A DNA stretch of 64,000 nt from contig NBIV01000066.1 of the NCBI GenBank assembly GCA_003194525.1, positions 62,001 through 126,000 of the forward strand, read 5' to 3'. The notes beneath the pieces are model-generated. The model made no database searches, was not told the origin of the DNA, and worked only from the letters and a program-made list of their open reading frames with translations. The position numbers and the translations under genes are program-made. Of this stretch, positions 31,985-43,296 are shown piece after piece (within the stretch, counting starts at the first letter, position 1; each line of letters begins with the position of its first letter). This stretch comes from Gracilariopsis chorda (lineage: Eukaryota; Rhodophyta; Florideophyceae; Gracilariales; Gracilariaceae).

Positions 31985-33357
31985 GAAGCAGCAGCAAAGC
32001 ATTCAGTTTATTAGCTTCTGCTGCTGCATGTTGACTGTGCACTGCCTGCTAAATCGTTGGCAGTACAATCAAATTGTAGTGTCTGCCATTCAGCAGCAAA
32101 ACCCGGCTATGTATTGTGACAAATTTCAGGTTGCGAGGGGTCAGTGCAGTTTATGTAGGGCTTACAATGCAGAAATGAATGCAACAGACGTATATAATGC
32201 ACTGGCACAGTGCCAAAAACATCTCGCGTGCTGACCCCACCCACTACTTTGACCTCCCATTCATACTTGGCCAAAAGAGTATTGCCGTAGCCTTTTAATA
32301 CTTTGGGCACCGTTGCGGGCCTGGGACCTAGGCAAAGTCGAGCTCGTGTGCATATCTCCACAATAGTAACCGACTGAGTATCACGGATCTGGAAACCTGG
32401 TGCTCCTCTGTAGTATACTGATGGTTTGACGGCGATCCAGGAGGTCTGAGGGTTTGTTGGACCTAGAGCCAGCTTGTTTTGCAGGGTCTGGGACGCCCGA
32501 AATGTCGTAACTCTTGGGGCTGGAAAGCATACTTCAGGGTGTGAGTGAAGGCAGACCAATCCCTTCAACCGGACGAGGTTTAGACATCAAACTGCCCACT
32601 GCGCCTATCAGAGTCATAACAGTAGTGTGTCGAGAATCCCTCTGCTGCGCACGACTGCATCGAGTAATTAGAGGTATTGCGGCAAGTTTTTAATTTTCTC
32701 ATGCCACTAGGCTCGGTGGGGGCAAAGCAACAAACTGCAACCACTCTTTTCCCTTTTAATTCTTTTTGTATTGGAAATTATTCGGGAACTCTTTCAAATG
32801 TTGTAGGGGTTTAGAAAAATAGAATTGTTGTTTCATATTTTTTCTAACTAATATAACAAAAGGGGTCAACACAGAAGCTCTGGTGGACCTCGACCGAACC
32901 CAGGAGTGCCATAGACAATTCTGGAAGTTCGAGAAGGAACGGAGGCGGTCCGGGGCAAAACGCTGGTGGCCGTTGCGTTGAAAGTGGTGGAGCACGGGCA
33001 GGAGCTAGGAGACCTCGACGAGTACCAGCTCTTCTACCTCCAGATCAGATGGAGGTACATGAGAGCGGAGTGCATGTTCAAAGACACATTTTTCCAGCTG
33101 TGGAAGGAGACAAAACTACTCCTGCACCTACGTCGGTTGGAGCGGTAGATAGCACAAGTGCCGCTGGGGCCAGTGGGTCTGTTGCCACAGTTCTTCGACC
33201 GTCGTGCCCAATAACTAGATTTGTAAAGTCCTTGAGAGGCCTTCTGAGTCACATTCCACCGCTTCGGATGCCTCCCCCTCTCCCACCAATGCCTGCAGAA
33301 CCGATGCCTGTTGCGATGGATTTGGAAGAGGATGAGATCACCTCCGCTCCCTCACAG

Positions 33358-34007
33358 TGTGGGGAAGCGACCGTCTGGGCTGGATAGGCCAGAGGTGCCT
33401 GGGTGTCGCGATGACACCTTGCGTGTGGTGAGTTGGCGAGGTGGCTCGGGAGGGGGGGTTGTACACACGTGGACTACTGGGGGTCACAACATGACAGGCC
33501 CTGGCCTCAATAGAGATACCAAGCCAGTACCCCAGAATTTTAATTAAATTTATTTGTGCCTTAGTTAGAGCCCACAGACGGATAGTAGCAGCACACCTGG
33601 GAGGCGTTTACAGCGCATCTCAGGCTTATTTCACCTCCCCCCCTCCCGGGCTGGCCGGCGAACATGTCTGGAGCGTTTGGCGGCGTCCACCACCAAAAAA
33701 ATGCAAGCGTCACTCTACCAAACCGTCCAGCATCTAGTTTTAGTTCTCAATGCAGACTGCATGCTAACTCTTATACCCATTCCCGCACGGTCAGCTTTCA
33801 AGGTGTCTGGCTACCACCACTCACAGCGTACACTCTCATTAAGCCCGCCTGGTCCTACCGCAGCGGTCGACGTCTCCTCAAAACCACCCATCCTGATCCT
33901 TGAGCCGGTTCCCAGCTCCAGCCTTTCTTGGAAACCGCAGGCACCAGCTGCAGAGGTCAGTGGCGACCGACTGGCACTGCACGCGTAAGGCAATACCTAT
34001 TAATACA
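33358..34007. repeat. solo LTR of an unidentified retrotransposon
   Basis: A 650-bp segment TGTGGGGAAG...TATTAATACA interrupts H4 ORF1 and is flanked by a perfect 5-bp duplication CACAG (33353-33357 and 34008-34012). Helentron ORF1 reads through if it is removed. TG...CA ends with TGT/ACA symmetry, size and target duplication are what a solo LTR shows. No sister copy is in the window. Confidence 0.8.
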
Positions 34008-34206
34008 CACAGCCACCACCACCACAGCAGCCTGCTTTGCCACAACCTGAACAATAACAAGAACAAATGCCGTTCCGATTGAAGTGAAAGAGGATGAGAT
34101 CACTCCTGCGCCCTCACAGCCGCCGCAGCAGCCTGGTCTGCGCAGGCTTAACAAGAAGAAGAGCAGATGCCTGTTCCCATGGAATTTGAAGAAGATGAGA
34201 TAACTC

Positions 34207-35269
34207 TGTATCGCAATGGGCCACTCAGAAGACCAGCCAGCATCAGCAGAGGTAGCCGCAGGCAGACCCTGGCAGGAGGAGCCTAGCAGGCACAAAATAG
34301 TTCGAATCCCGAGTTCTGTTCTAAGCTGCCAACGGACGTATGCTACAGGACCGGGCCCACAACTCCCAAAGGAACCAGCGTATAATAGACGTACTACCAA
34401 CGTGTTGGACTCGAAACAAGACCTTTCGGTCAACCCGGAACGTCACATGGCGGCGGAAAACGTAGGCTCAGCCACGAGATTGGCTGAGCGCCCAGACGAA
34501 GGCCTACGCTTGCGTCATGTAAGACGCTTCAACCGAACAACCTACGGCTGGCAACAGGTGAGCATAGTGTCCCTGAGAATGCGCCAGAGCCCAGACGTGT
34601 AAGTCTGCTATGGCTGTGCCGTCTGGCACTCGAAGTAAGCGATGCTCACTAACCGCGGCTCTCGTGCGCACCCAAGTGTCGTGGTCGACACAATAATTCG
34701 GCTGTTGACTCAGATCGCAGTGGTGCCAGTAGCCTAACGGGCTATGTGATAGCGCAACACGCACTAACAGCGGTCCAAAGCTCATAGTGACAAGGACTGA
34801 ACGAGTAATACCCTGCTAGTGTGGGACACGAGATGGACCTCGACTATAGTTGTGCAGGTTATAGCCTGTATTGTCGGCGTCGACACGGCAGTAGGTACAG
34901 GAAGAATTGTGTTGCCATACCAGAACTGAAGTCCTGAACCCACCAAGAGTCCAGTTGTATTTCAGTAGAAGCTGGAGCCTGAGCTCGGCACACTAAAATG
35001 GCCAGCCGCTACGACAGCTGTTCTAAAGTTAGTTTAATCTATTAAGTAAGGTACATAATTGTACAAGTGTACACGCACCCACGCGCTGCAGTCAGCCAAC
35101 GGCCAGTGCTACACGTGGACACGCCACGCCCGATAAGCGCCTAGTGCAGGGGGGCAGTGCCGCCAAAACTAAGAATTTCAGGGCACCGCGCTCTAAAATA
35201 ACAGTGCGGCTACACCGTCACTGCCAGGCCTTTAGCCTCTTTATAAAGATAAGGCCCAGTGCTATATTC
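34207..35269. mobile_element. ~1.06-kb insertion of unknown type in H4
   Basis: H4 ORF1 homology stops after GATGAGATAACTC and resumes with ACTCCTGTTCC. The repeated ACTC may be a 4-bp target duplication. The insert starts TGTATCGC and ends GCTATATTC. It has no believable coding sequence. A B-box-like GTTCGAATCCC lies at about 34302. A short solo LTR or a non-coding element is possible. Confidence 0.5.
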
Positions 35270-35857
35270 ACTCCTGTTCCCTTACAGTGGCCACAAAAGC
35301 AGCCACAGAAGCCACAGCAGCCACAGCAGCAGCTGAATACGACGATCATGCAGTCTGCTGAGTGTCCTGATCGAAGAATGTATCGCTTGTAGTATGCATA
35401 AGATCCCACGGCAGCTTAGGCCTGGAATGATGCAAAGATCCTTGCACGCGTGCCAGGCTTTGAGACGCTTCCAACTGCGGGTCAAAGGCGATGCGTAATA
35501 TGCGGCGAGCACTCACGAACGCTCTCCTCTTGCTCATACCCGGAATGAACAATGAAAATCTAATGGTGCAAGTACTGCGGTTGCGTTTTGCTTGAAAAAC
35601 AGAGCACCAAAATGTGCTGTAGAATGAGAAGAGTGTCAGTATGGGGCGTCACGTTTCGCGGAAGGCATGGAAACGAGTTGATTTGCAGTCTGTAAAGCCT
35701 GAGAACGTTTTCTTCTCATTTCCTCAACTTGAATATACTCTTCGCGATCACACAGGCCTTCAAAGACATGTCGTAGGTGACTGGAAGCGCTCCCTTCTTT
35801 TGAGAATTGAAGGCCACGCAGCTCTTGCTCTTCCCACGCAGAACCGGAGCAACATGT

Positions 35858-36685
35858 TGCGGTGCAATGCCCCAAAGGGGAAAAACACCGAAAGACGTTC
35901 GGGATCTTCCTCTCACGAGGTGAACCCAGTTGGGTACAGCCCTCCCAGAGGTGTCACGGCGAAGGCGGTTTGTAGGACCAGGGACACCTGTCGCAACTTG
36001 CGCAGGGAGGTGAAGGCGAAGAATCGGTATCCGTGTGAGCGGGGGTGTGATCCTCAGTAGAGGTATGTTTCCACGTAAGTGGGGGTGTGTGAGCGGATGC
36101 GCACACGAGGGCCGCGGATAGCGGGAGGTGCTACCCTAAAAAGGGGAAAAAGGAAGGGCGAAGAGGAGGAAGGAAAGACGAAGTGGGTCGCGAGAGCGAC
36201 GAACAGATACGGCAATGCCGGTGGACAGGACTCCCTATACAGGGCGAAACACCAATATGATTGGAACAATTATACTCCCAAGGATGGGCTTCTTTCGATG
36301 TGCAAGGGGGTTAGATGTCCCGTGGTTTACGGCGTTTCCCTCCAAGGAGGAGTAGAGCACGCGCGCAAGCGGCAACAACTAGAGCCAATTCCCCAGGTTG
36401 GGGTCCCTTGTTGGGGAAGGTTTACTGGTGCGACGGCAGTGCGCCGTCGCACTAAGTACTAGCTTCCCAGAAATGGGTGTGAAAATAATAAATATTATTA
36501 ACTAAAATACTCCACATTTCGTGGCAACATCCACTACTGTGGCCAACCGCCAATTGACCCAAAACCGTGTCCCAAGTGTCCATACCCACCATTGTGGGGC
36601 GTAGTTCATATACACACTACACAACCGATAATATCGGGAAAACGATCAAGTACCTAGAATCCCTCCCTGAGGGCGTTGCACTTCA
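35858..36685 (-). repeat. G2 3' LTR (copy A)
   Basis: 828 bp, beginning TGCGGTGCAATGCCCC and ending GGGCGTTGCACTTCA (plus orientation). A 10-bp-stem hairpin GTGCGACGGC / GCCGTCGCAC (36428-36452) and many 4-5 bp micro-hairpins are inside. Confidence 0.9.
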
Positions 36686-36700
36686 TATCCCCCCCTAAGA
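36686..36700 (-). other. G2 polypurine tract
   Basis: On the minus strand the 15 nt immediately before the 3' LTR read TCTTAGGGGGGGATA, a purine-rich plus-strand primer site for an element transcribed on the minus strand. Confidence 0.65.
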
Positions 36701-36848
36701 CGGGAAAACGACCGCGGACGCGGAGGATTCCCAGACGAAAACGGGTGATAAAAGCGCGTGCTCTGTTTCCGGTTCTCCGGTAAATCCCTCTGCATCACAG
36801 TCACCAATCGTAGAAACGACAACAACAGCCACCCTTGACAAGGGAGAA

Positions 36849-38529
36849 ATGAACGACGACAACAATATCAACAACCACAACCAACCTCCGAGGTTTCTCG
36901 GACGATACACCACCTGTTTCCGGTCAGTTCCCCTGTCTCAGGGCGATCGACATCCGGTACAACCGGGGAATATGGTTGCTGCAGCCGACCATCCCTTCGC
37001 ACTACCACCTTCGGTGGTGTCCTCCGGAACCACTCTGGTGTCCAACTGGACAACCTACAACACCCTGGTGGGGCTCAACCCGATGAATCGGAATCACGCG
37101 TCGCGCCTGCGCCTTACCCCGTGGTTTCACCCGGTCGCTGTCCTCAATGAGGGCTTGGTCACCGCTTATGCGGATGGCTCAGACACCCTTCCGGGGGATA
37201 TGCCCAGAGCAGTCACCACATCGTGGGATTGGCGTCACCGGATTGCCATTCCGCGTCACCTCCTCCGAACAAATTCGGGCGAGACCGTCGCTGCGGCGCA
37301 GACCGCGTTGACGCGCATGGCGTACCAACGGCAGAGACGGGCTCCATTCGATTTACCGGTTCCACCGGAGTTTGGCTTCGACGTTAGCTACTTCCGCACT
37401 CGCGGGGAGATTGGGTACGGCGAGAACCTGTTCCGCCTCGAGACCCTCGCTTGGATGAATTTCCCCGCAGCGCGGCAAGAAGCCCTTTGTTGGGAGCGAC
37501 CGATTATTTGGGCGGAGTTCAGGTACCCTTCCCCGGCAGTACCGGTCCAAATTTTTCCAAAACTTCATCCGCTACGAGCGGCGTTGGCGATCCCGATTCG
37601 GGTATTTCATCCCGTATCAGAACGTGGAGATAGAGCGGATTGCGCCGCCTCACCGACTAGGTCGGTATGTAGCACTCCCCGAGTGGTGGCGCTTCCATGA
37701 AGCCTGCCGGGGGTGCTACATAGAACTCCCGCCGGTACTTACGTACCTCGGTTCGCTGCTCATGCAGGATCCCCAGTCGGGGTTGTGGTCCGTAGCGGTT
37801 ACGGAGTGGGCGGCCCGCACTGCGGCTTATATCCTCAACGAGTCGTACGACCAGTATCGTCTCTGGTTCCTTCAACCGCGTGTGTGGGCAGCCATCCGAA
37901 ACCTGGATCTTCGCATCCCCCTTGGGGGCCAGGCCAACAATGAAGAGGTCCTCCAATTACTTGGGTACATCGACAGCTTTAGCTGGAGTGAGGTCCCACT
38001 GGAGCAAAGCAGTCGTCTGGATGGCGGCAGCGGTAACACCGGTGGTCCGGGACTCGGTAGAAACACCGCCCTTGCGGGGGATTTTATCTACTTCGACCCC
38101 TGGGAGTTCCGGGAAATTTCCTCCGAGGAGGCGCGCGAGCTTCGCGATGCGCCCCGGCATGTGCCGGAAGACCACTCGGTGGGGTACTTCGATTCTGACG
38201 ACTACTACCGCGCATACGGTGGGGATGACCCAATGGTCGATAACGAACCGGAAGAACCCAGGGAGATGGACGTAGAGGAAACCGGCGCTAGCGCGGAAGC
38301 TTTCCCAGAGGGGGTATCTCCGGCCGAGCCGGCTGCTGACCCTTCGGCGGCGAGTGCCGGACCGTCTATCCCCAGCGGGGTGACAGCGTATGAAAACGAG
38401 ATCATCGCACGTTTTCTCCGGGGTGCCGGTCTGAGCGCTGCCGAGGTATCGGGGGATGTCACCACCATGGCGGACGCGTTGGCCTACCGCCTCGCTAGTG
38501 GTTACGCCCCGGACGATGGGGGTGAGTGA
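36849..38529 (+). CDS. antisense accessory gene of G2 (frame broken once)
   Basis: It lies on the strand opposite to gag-pol, between the 3' LTR and the chromodomain gene. The first frame runs 36849-~37540, the second ~37540-38529, joined by a single-nucleotide shift near 37530. Together they encode about 560 residues. The N-terminus is Asn/Asp-rich, the middle is Trp/Arg/Tyr-rich (WAEFRYPS, RYERRWRSRFGYF, PEWWRFHEACRGCY), then a Leu-rich helical part. The tail is acidic (DDPMVDNEPEEPREMDVEE) followed by an Ala/Ser/Pro-rich linker and a final helical segment. AATAAA follows at 38617. I recognise no family. Antisense extra ORFs at this place are known in some plant Ty3/Gypsy lineages, but I see no sequence link. 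Being uninterrupted over ~1.7 kb except for one slip argues that it is a real coding region. Confidence 0.65.
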
Positions 38530-38616
38530 AACCTCTAGTCCAGTTTCCTTGTTCTTCTTTCCCTGGCTATGCCAGTTAGTGTAGTGTAGTATTGTGGGGA
38601 GCTAGCTGCTCCCTTG

Positions 38617-38622
38617 AATAAA
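38617..38622 (+). terminator. polyadenylation signal of the antisense accessory gene
   Basis: AATAAA lies 88 nt after the plus-strand stop, in the gap before the convergent chromodomain frame (stop at 38721 on the minus strand). Confidence 0.5.
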
Positions 38623-38720
38623 CTTTCCCGTTTAGAACGGTGCTTCTCGGTTCAGTTCCCCGTCTTCGACGGACCTTGCCTTGTTATCCTTTGCTATCGC
38701 TCTCCGCTCGCGCGGCAACG

Positions 38721-39836
38721 TTACCCAACTTGGTTATTAACCAGCGTGGCTGAGGCTGCAGTTCCGGTTTGACGGTGGTATCGCAGGACCTGCGACCGTG
38801 GGAGGTGTTCAATTGGCTCCCATGTATCCCCACTGGGGTCGTACCCGTACCAGCGGACGCGGTATTGTAGAATACCATTCTGGTCCCAGGTGTGTCCGAC
38901 AAGTCGGTCTACTACGAACTCTCGTTCGTAGACCTGCCGGCCGTGGCGGGTGGTGGTTGTACTCCCTTGCGGGGGCTGCCCGCTGTGCGGTATAATGTCC
39001 CTTAGCAGGGTGTTCGGCGATAACTCCGGCGTTGCCGTGCGCTGTGATAGCGGCCGCTGCTCATGCGGGAAGATATCCCTCAAGAGGGTGTGTGGTGCAA
39101 CGGTTTTCATCGGTAAGTCATTCCCCATTGGGGCAGGTTCATTTCCGCTTTCGCGATATTGCGGGCGAACCGCCAGTTGGCGGGGGACTTGGGCTCCGCC
39201 TTCGCGGTTCAGCTCACGAACCACGAGTTGGCGGGAAGATGACCGCTCCTGCGGAATCGGCATTTCCACAATCCCCTGGGGGGTCCCGTGCGACACGGTG
39301 ATTGGGTGGCAAACCGCCTCCCTGCCAGGCGCACGAGCGCTCTGCACCATACGTTCCGGCGTTGCCATGGTGTCCCCGGCTACTGACGGGTTGCCTGGGG
39401 CTAACTCCGGTACCCCGGTATTTTGGTCAAAATTCCCCTTTGGGGGGTGCCGGGCAGGTGCCGATGACACCCTTTTCAGGGGCTTGGACGCTAAGTGCGG
39501 TGCACCGTCTCCACGCGGAGGAGCAGCGTCCGGTATGACCGGTTTCGAGCGTGCGATGGCGTGCGCTTTTTCAGAGTTCCTCGGTTCTTCCCCGCAGCGT
39601 TGCGGGAGGTGGCGCAAATTATTCCCCGGAACGAGGGCTTCAATTCCGTCGACGACGGGAGGTGTTTCCGGCGCTTGCGGGTCAGGGCCTGAAGCTTCGG
39701 CTGCGGCTTGGCTGCCATGTTCCCCAGGTTGGGTGTGGGGATTTCCCAGCGGCGCTGGTGTATCTGGGCGCCTCTTCTCCGCAAGGCGCGGGTCTGATCG
39801 ACCTGATTGAACCGCTTCCGCGGGGACTTCCGCCAA
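38721..39836 (-). CDS. G2 C-terminal Pro-rich region with chromodomain
   Basis: 371 codons on the minus strand. The first ~290 residues are Pro/Arg/Glu-rich and low in order, with two copies of an HTLLRDIFPH/NTLLRDIIPH motif. Residues ~302-360 are a chromodomain: VYEREFVVDRLVGHTW, then YRVRWYGYDPSGDTWEP and HLPRSQVLRYHR, with the aromatic residues of the methyl-lysine cage visible. In chromoviruses this domain ends the integrase and steers integration to marked chromatin. Here it is in another frame than the integrase that stops at 40229, so a shift or a separate product is implied. Confidence 0.8.
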   Translation of the reverse strand: MAEVPAEAVQSGRSDPRLAEKRRPDTPAPLGNPHTQPGEHGSQAAAEASGPDPQAPETPPVVDGIEALVPGNNLRHLPQRCGEEPRNSEKAHAIARSKPVIPDAAPPRGDGAPHLASKPLKRVSSAPARHPPKGNFDQNTGVPELAPGNPSVAGDTMATPERMVQSARAPGREAVCHPITVSHGTPQGIVEMPIPQERSSSRQLVVRELNREGGAQVPRQLAVRPQYRESGNEPAPMGNDLPMKTVAPHTLLRDIFPHEQRPLSQRTATPELSPNTLLRDIIPHSGQPPQGSTTTTRHGRQVYEREFVVDRLVGHTWDQNGILQYRVRWYGYDPSGDTWEPIEHLPRSQVLRYHRQTGTAASATLVNNQVG

Positions 39837-40228
39837 CGGGGGCTTCGAGGCATCGCCCTGCTCAGGGGATTGAGGGCAATCGTCGCCGTACTCCCGTAAC
39901 GGGGATCCCTCCCTGACAGGGGTGTGCGGTAGCTGCGTTTCAACTTCCCGTTACGAGGGCGATATCGTTCCTCGAAAACGAGTGTTCTCCTCCCCCTTCT
40001 TAGACGGAGCGGCGGGATGAGGGATAACATTCCCCGCCTGGCGGGTGTAAATTCGCGCCAAGGGGGCGGGCACTGAGAGGCCCGAATTAGCCGGCTGAGC
40101 CGGTGAGTCCGACAGGGTCAGTTGGTCTGAGAGTCCCCGGCTGGGGTGTGGTAGTACCCTAGGCCTAGTACTCCCAGAGGATTCCGGTGTTGCAGAGTCC
40201 GTAGAAGCGGGATGTTCTGAATCCAGGA

Positions 40229-41652
40229 TTACCTCTGAGGAGGGAGGGGGGCGAGTACGACACGATCGCGGGAGATCGGCTCGTGTGCTCCACCTATCTC
40301 TACAACGGCAGTGTCGGCATTAACAGAGATGACCTTGAAGGGTCCGTCCGCCACAGGCGAGAGTTTGTGACAGTTCTCGCCTTCCGGGTTGTAGTACTCG
40401 TTCCTGATGAACACGTAGTTTTTCGCCCGAATCGGGGACGGTTTCCCTCGCAAGCAAGCATCAAAATCCCGCTTGTAAGCAGCTTGGGCCCGTGCCATAG
40501 ACTTCCGCGCAGCGGGGACCAGCTTGGAAAGCCATTGCTTCCATTGCTGCCGGTAGATACCCACTGATGGGAAATTGTCCAAGGTAGCTTGGGGTTCCAG
40601 CGCCACAGGCGGGGGTGTTCTAGATAGAACCAACTTGAATGGCGAAACTCCGGTAGTCCGGTGTACCTGCGTATTGTACGCGTAGGTTACCGCATCAGCG
40701 TACATGTCCCAGTTCTTTGGGTGGTCTGCGATGTAGGAACGTAACGCCGCGAGTAACGTCCGGTTAAACCGTTCAACTTGCCCATTACACTGGGGGGGTG
40801 GTAGGTAGTCGTGAACAAGTTCTTGACATCCAGGATGCGACAAACATCCTGGAAGAACTTGCTCGCGAACTGTTTCCCGTTATCGGAGAGCACCTCCACA
40901 GGGGGACCGTAGACGAATATCCAGTGCGTCACCAGAGCCTGGGCCACCGTGAGAGCGGTTATCCTCCGAAGAGGGACAGTCCGTACCAGCTTAGAAAAGC
41001 GGTCGGTAATGACAAGTAGAAACTTGTTTCCACGTTTCGTGGTGACTAATGGTCCGAGAATATCGATCGCGATAAACTCGAGTGGCGCCCTTGCGGGGAA
41101 TAGTTTCATCTTCTTCGCATTTTTGCGGAGCTTGACGCAATTCTTCGCGCATTCGCGACAGAACCGCACAGTTGCGTAGCAATCCACCGCCATGGCGGGC
41201 CAATAGAAATCCCTTCGCAGGGTTAGGTAGAGTTTCCTCCCACCTGGGTGACCTCCAATGGGGGCGTAGTGTGATAGATGTAACACCCGCGACTGCAGGG
41301 AATGAGGTACCACAATCTGTGGGCGGGCTTCGACCTTCCTTACGAGGTAGCCTATGTCGTTTACGCCGAAAGGGAGATCTTCACCACCGTTGATACGGGC
41401 ACGAATCCGCGTACAGAATGGGTCACCGAATTGTTCTCGGATCATTTCTTTCGGTGATACCGGTACAAAGTTTCCCAGTAACGGGTTCTCAGATTCATCT
41501 CGCGATGCGAGTAGTTCGTCAAAGTCAGCATCCTCGTCCCAGTTTTCTGGCCCAGCCTTGACGGCACATTCCGGATTATCCGGGTCTATGGCCATGAAAC
41601 ATGGGACTTCATCATCCTCCGTTGGGAGTGCTTCCCCACTTGTGGGTAACCG
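40229..41652 (-). pseudogene. G2 integrase
   Basis: Minus-strand frames 40687-41595 (open from the TAG at 41653) and 40229-40843. The HHCC zinc region is present (HLSHYAPIGGHPGGRK, then FCRECAKNC). First catalytic Asp is in FIAIDILGPL, second in EVLSDNGKQF, and the Glu in NGQVERFNRTL. A frame change lies in a run of seven G (plus strand) near 40793-40799, just before the Glu. After it the C-terminal part includes PFKLVLSRTPPP and GPFKVISV. All catalytic residues exist, so one homopolymer error would make the difference. Confidence 0.85.
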
Positions 41653-43296
41653 CTACAAGGCGTCGGCTTGGGTGTTCTGCGCGCTCTTTTTTATAAATGA
41701 CTTGAAAGTCATATTCCGCGAGGCGGAGTCTCCAGTGAGGCGTCCCGACGGGTCGGAGATATTCATCAACCACCTCAATGAGGAATGATCCGTGTACACG
41801 GTGAAGTGAGTTCCCATAAGGTAGGGGCGCAGAGTGGTCATCGCCCATACGACGGCGAGGCACTCTTTCTCCGATACGGAGTAGTTCCGCTCATGAACAT
41901 TGAGCGAACGTGACCAATAACCAATTGGATGTCGTTCCCCCTCGGGGGTGGTTTAAAAAAGAGCACACCCGACTTGGTATTCGCTCGAGTCCGTATCTAC
42001 GGAGTATGGCAACCCAAGTTTTGGGAGATGTAGGATTGGTGCTGATGTGACAGCCTCCTTCAAGGATTTAAAAGCTTCCGATTGCTCGGGCGTAAATGTT
42101 CCCAGTTTTGGGGAGTTCCCCTTTCGCAACAACGCGTTTAGGGGCGCCGCAGTATCCGAAAAGTTCGGGATAAACCGTCCATAGACGTTGACCAGCCCCA
42201 AAAAGGAGCGCAGTTCCGTTTGAGTACGGGGTTCTTTCGCCTCAACGAGGGATTTGACTCGAGCTTTCTCGATCGCTAACCGTCCAGGACGGATAATGTG
42301 ACCCAGATACTTCACAGTATCTGTGAAGAACTCGCATTTCCTCAACTTGAGGGTAGTTCCCACATCGCGGAGTACGGTCAGCACGTCTCGGACGTGAGTG
42401 AGATGATCGTCCAACGAGTTGGAGAAGATGGTAATATCATCAAGGTAGACCAGACAGCTCCGTCACTTAAAGCGGTTGAGTAGAATATCTACTGCACGCT
42501 GAAAGGTGGCGGGGGCGTTGGTTAACCCAAATTGCATCTGCTTGAAGCGGTACGTTCCCGCGTGGCAGGTGAATGCGGTTCTGTCGCGATCCTCCTGTCT
42601 GACAGGTACTTGCCAATATCCCCAGTTGGCATCGAAGGCCGTGAACACGGTGGCGTCTCCAAGGGAGTCAATGCACTCGTCCATACGAGGGATAGAGTAC
42701 GTGTCCCTAACGGTCACGGCATTGAGCCGGCGGTAGTCGACACAGAACCTCCAGGTTCCGTCGGCCTTTAAAGCCAGTACAACTGGGGATGCCCAGGGTG
42801 ATTGAGCGGGCTCAATCACACCTGCGCGGAGCATCTTGTCTGCTTGGGACTGCTCCTCTTCCCGAGCTTTCGGACCTGCCCTGTAAGGGGGTTGTGCAAC
42901 CGGTCGCGCACCGGGGATTAAATCGATCCGGTGTTCCGTTGCGTTAATCTCTCCAAGCGAGCCATCCCACAATGTGGTGAATTGCCGTAACATGGTACGG
43001 AGTTTTTCGCAGTGCGACTCTGGCACGTGGCTAAAGTCCAGCGCTTCAAGTGCCTTTTCCGGATCAATCCGGTCGTTGCTCGATGGAGCATTGTCCTGTG
43101 GAACAGGTGTGGTTCGCAATTCCGAGTTATTTGGTATGTTCGACGCTGAAGTAGCGGTTTCCTCCCCCTCCTTAGACTTGACGTCTTCGGAAGGCGGGGC
43201 GAACTCCTCAGAAGAGGTGGTTACTCCGGGTACATCGGCGTCTGTCATCTTTGTTGGCAGCATTCCCATAGGATGGGGGGTTACACTCCCAATTAC
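41653..43296 (-). pseudogene. G2 reverse transcriptase and RNase H
   Basis: One frame from 43296 down to 41653, broken by TGA (42463-42465) and TAA (41953-41955) and closed by TAG at 41653. RT motifs: SPWASPVVLALKADGTWRF, FTAFDANWGYWQV, FGLTNAPATFQR, and the catalytic YLDD just after the TGA. RNase H shows VDTDSSEYQVG, then ECLAVVWA and YTDHSSLRWL. The TGA sits where a Trp or Arg is expected, the TAA where Gln fits, and the TAG where the Ser of ADALSR is usual. Every domain is otherwise well kept. Confidence 0.85.

Larger units (their letters stand above)
31984..35857 (+). mobile_element. decayed Helentron copy H4, with two insertions
   Basis: It starts at an AGC-run hairpin (GCAGCAGCAAAGC then TTCAGTT, GCTGCTGC) equal to H1 position about 11535. 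It follows H1 through the leader (including TGACTGTGCA and AGTATCACGGATCTGG) and ORF1 to the N-terminal domain, where the 3' LTR of G2 begins. A 650-bp solo LTR (33358-34007) and a ~1.06-kb insert (34207-35269) split ORF1. Stops are frequent. Confidence 0.75.

Noticed and set aside
36428-36452. 10-bp-stem hairpin in the LTR read as a rho-independent type terminator
   Set aside because: Eukaryotic retrotransposon context; no T-tract follows, and it belongs to the wider hairpin pattern.
38950-39810. Long plus-strand frame of 286 codons opposite the G2 chromodomain region
   Set aside because: It is the shadow of the Pro/Arg-rich minus frame and its cysteines and glycines come from the micro-hairpins. 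No start or polyA context supports it, unlike the antisense gene at 36849.
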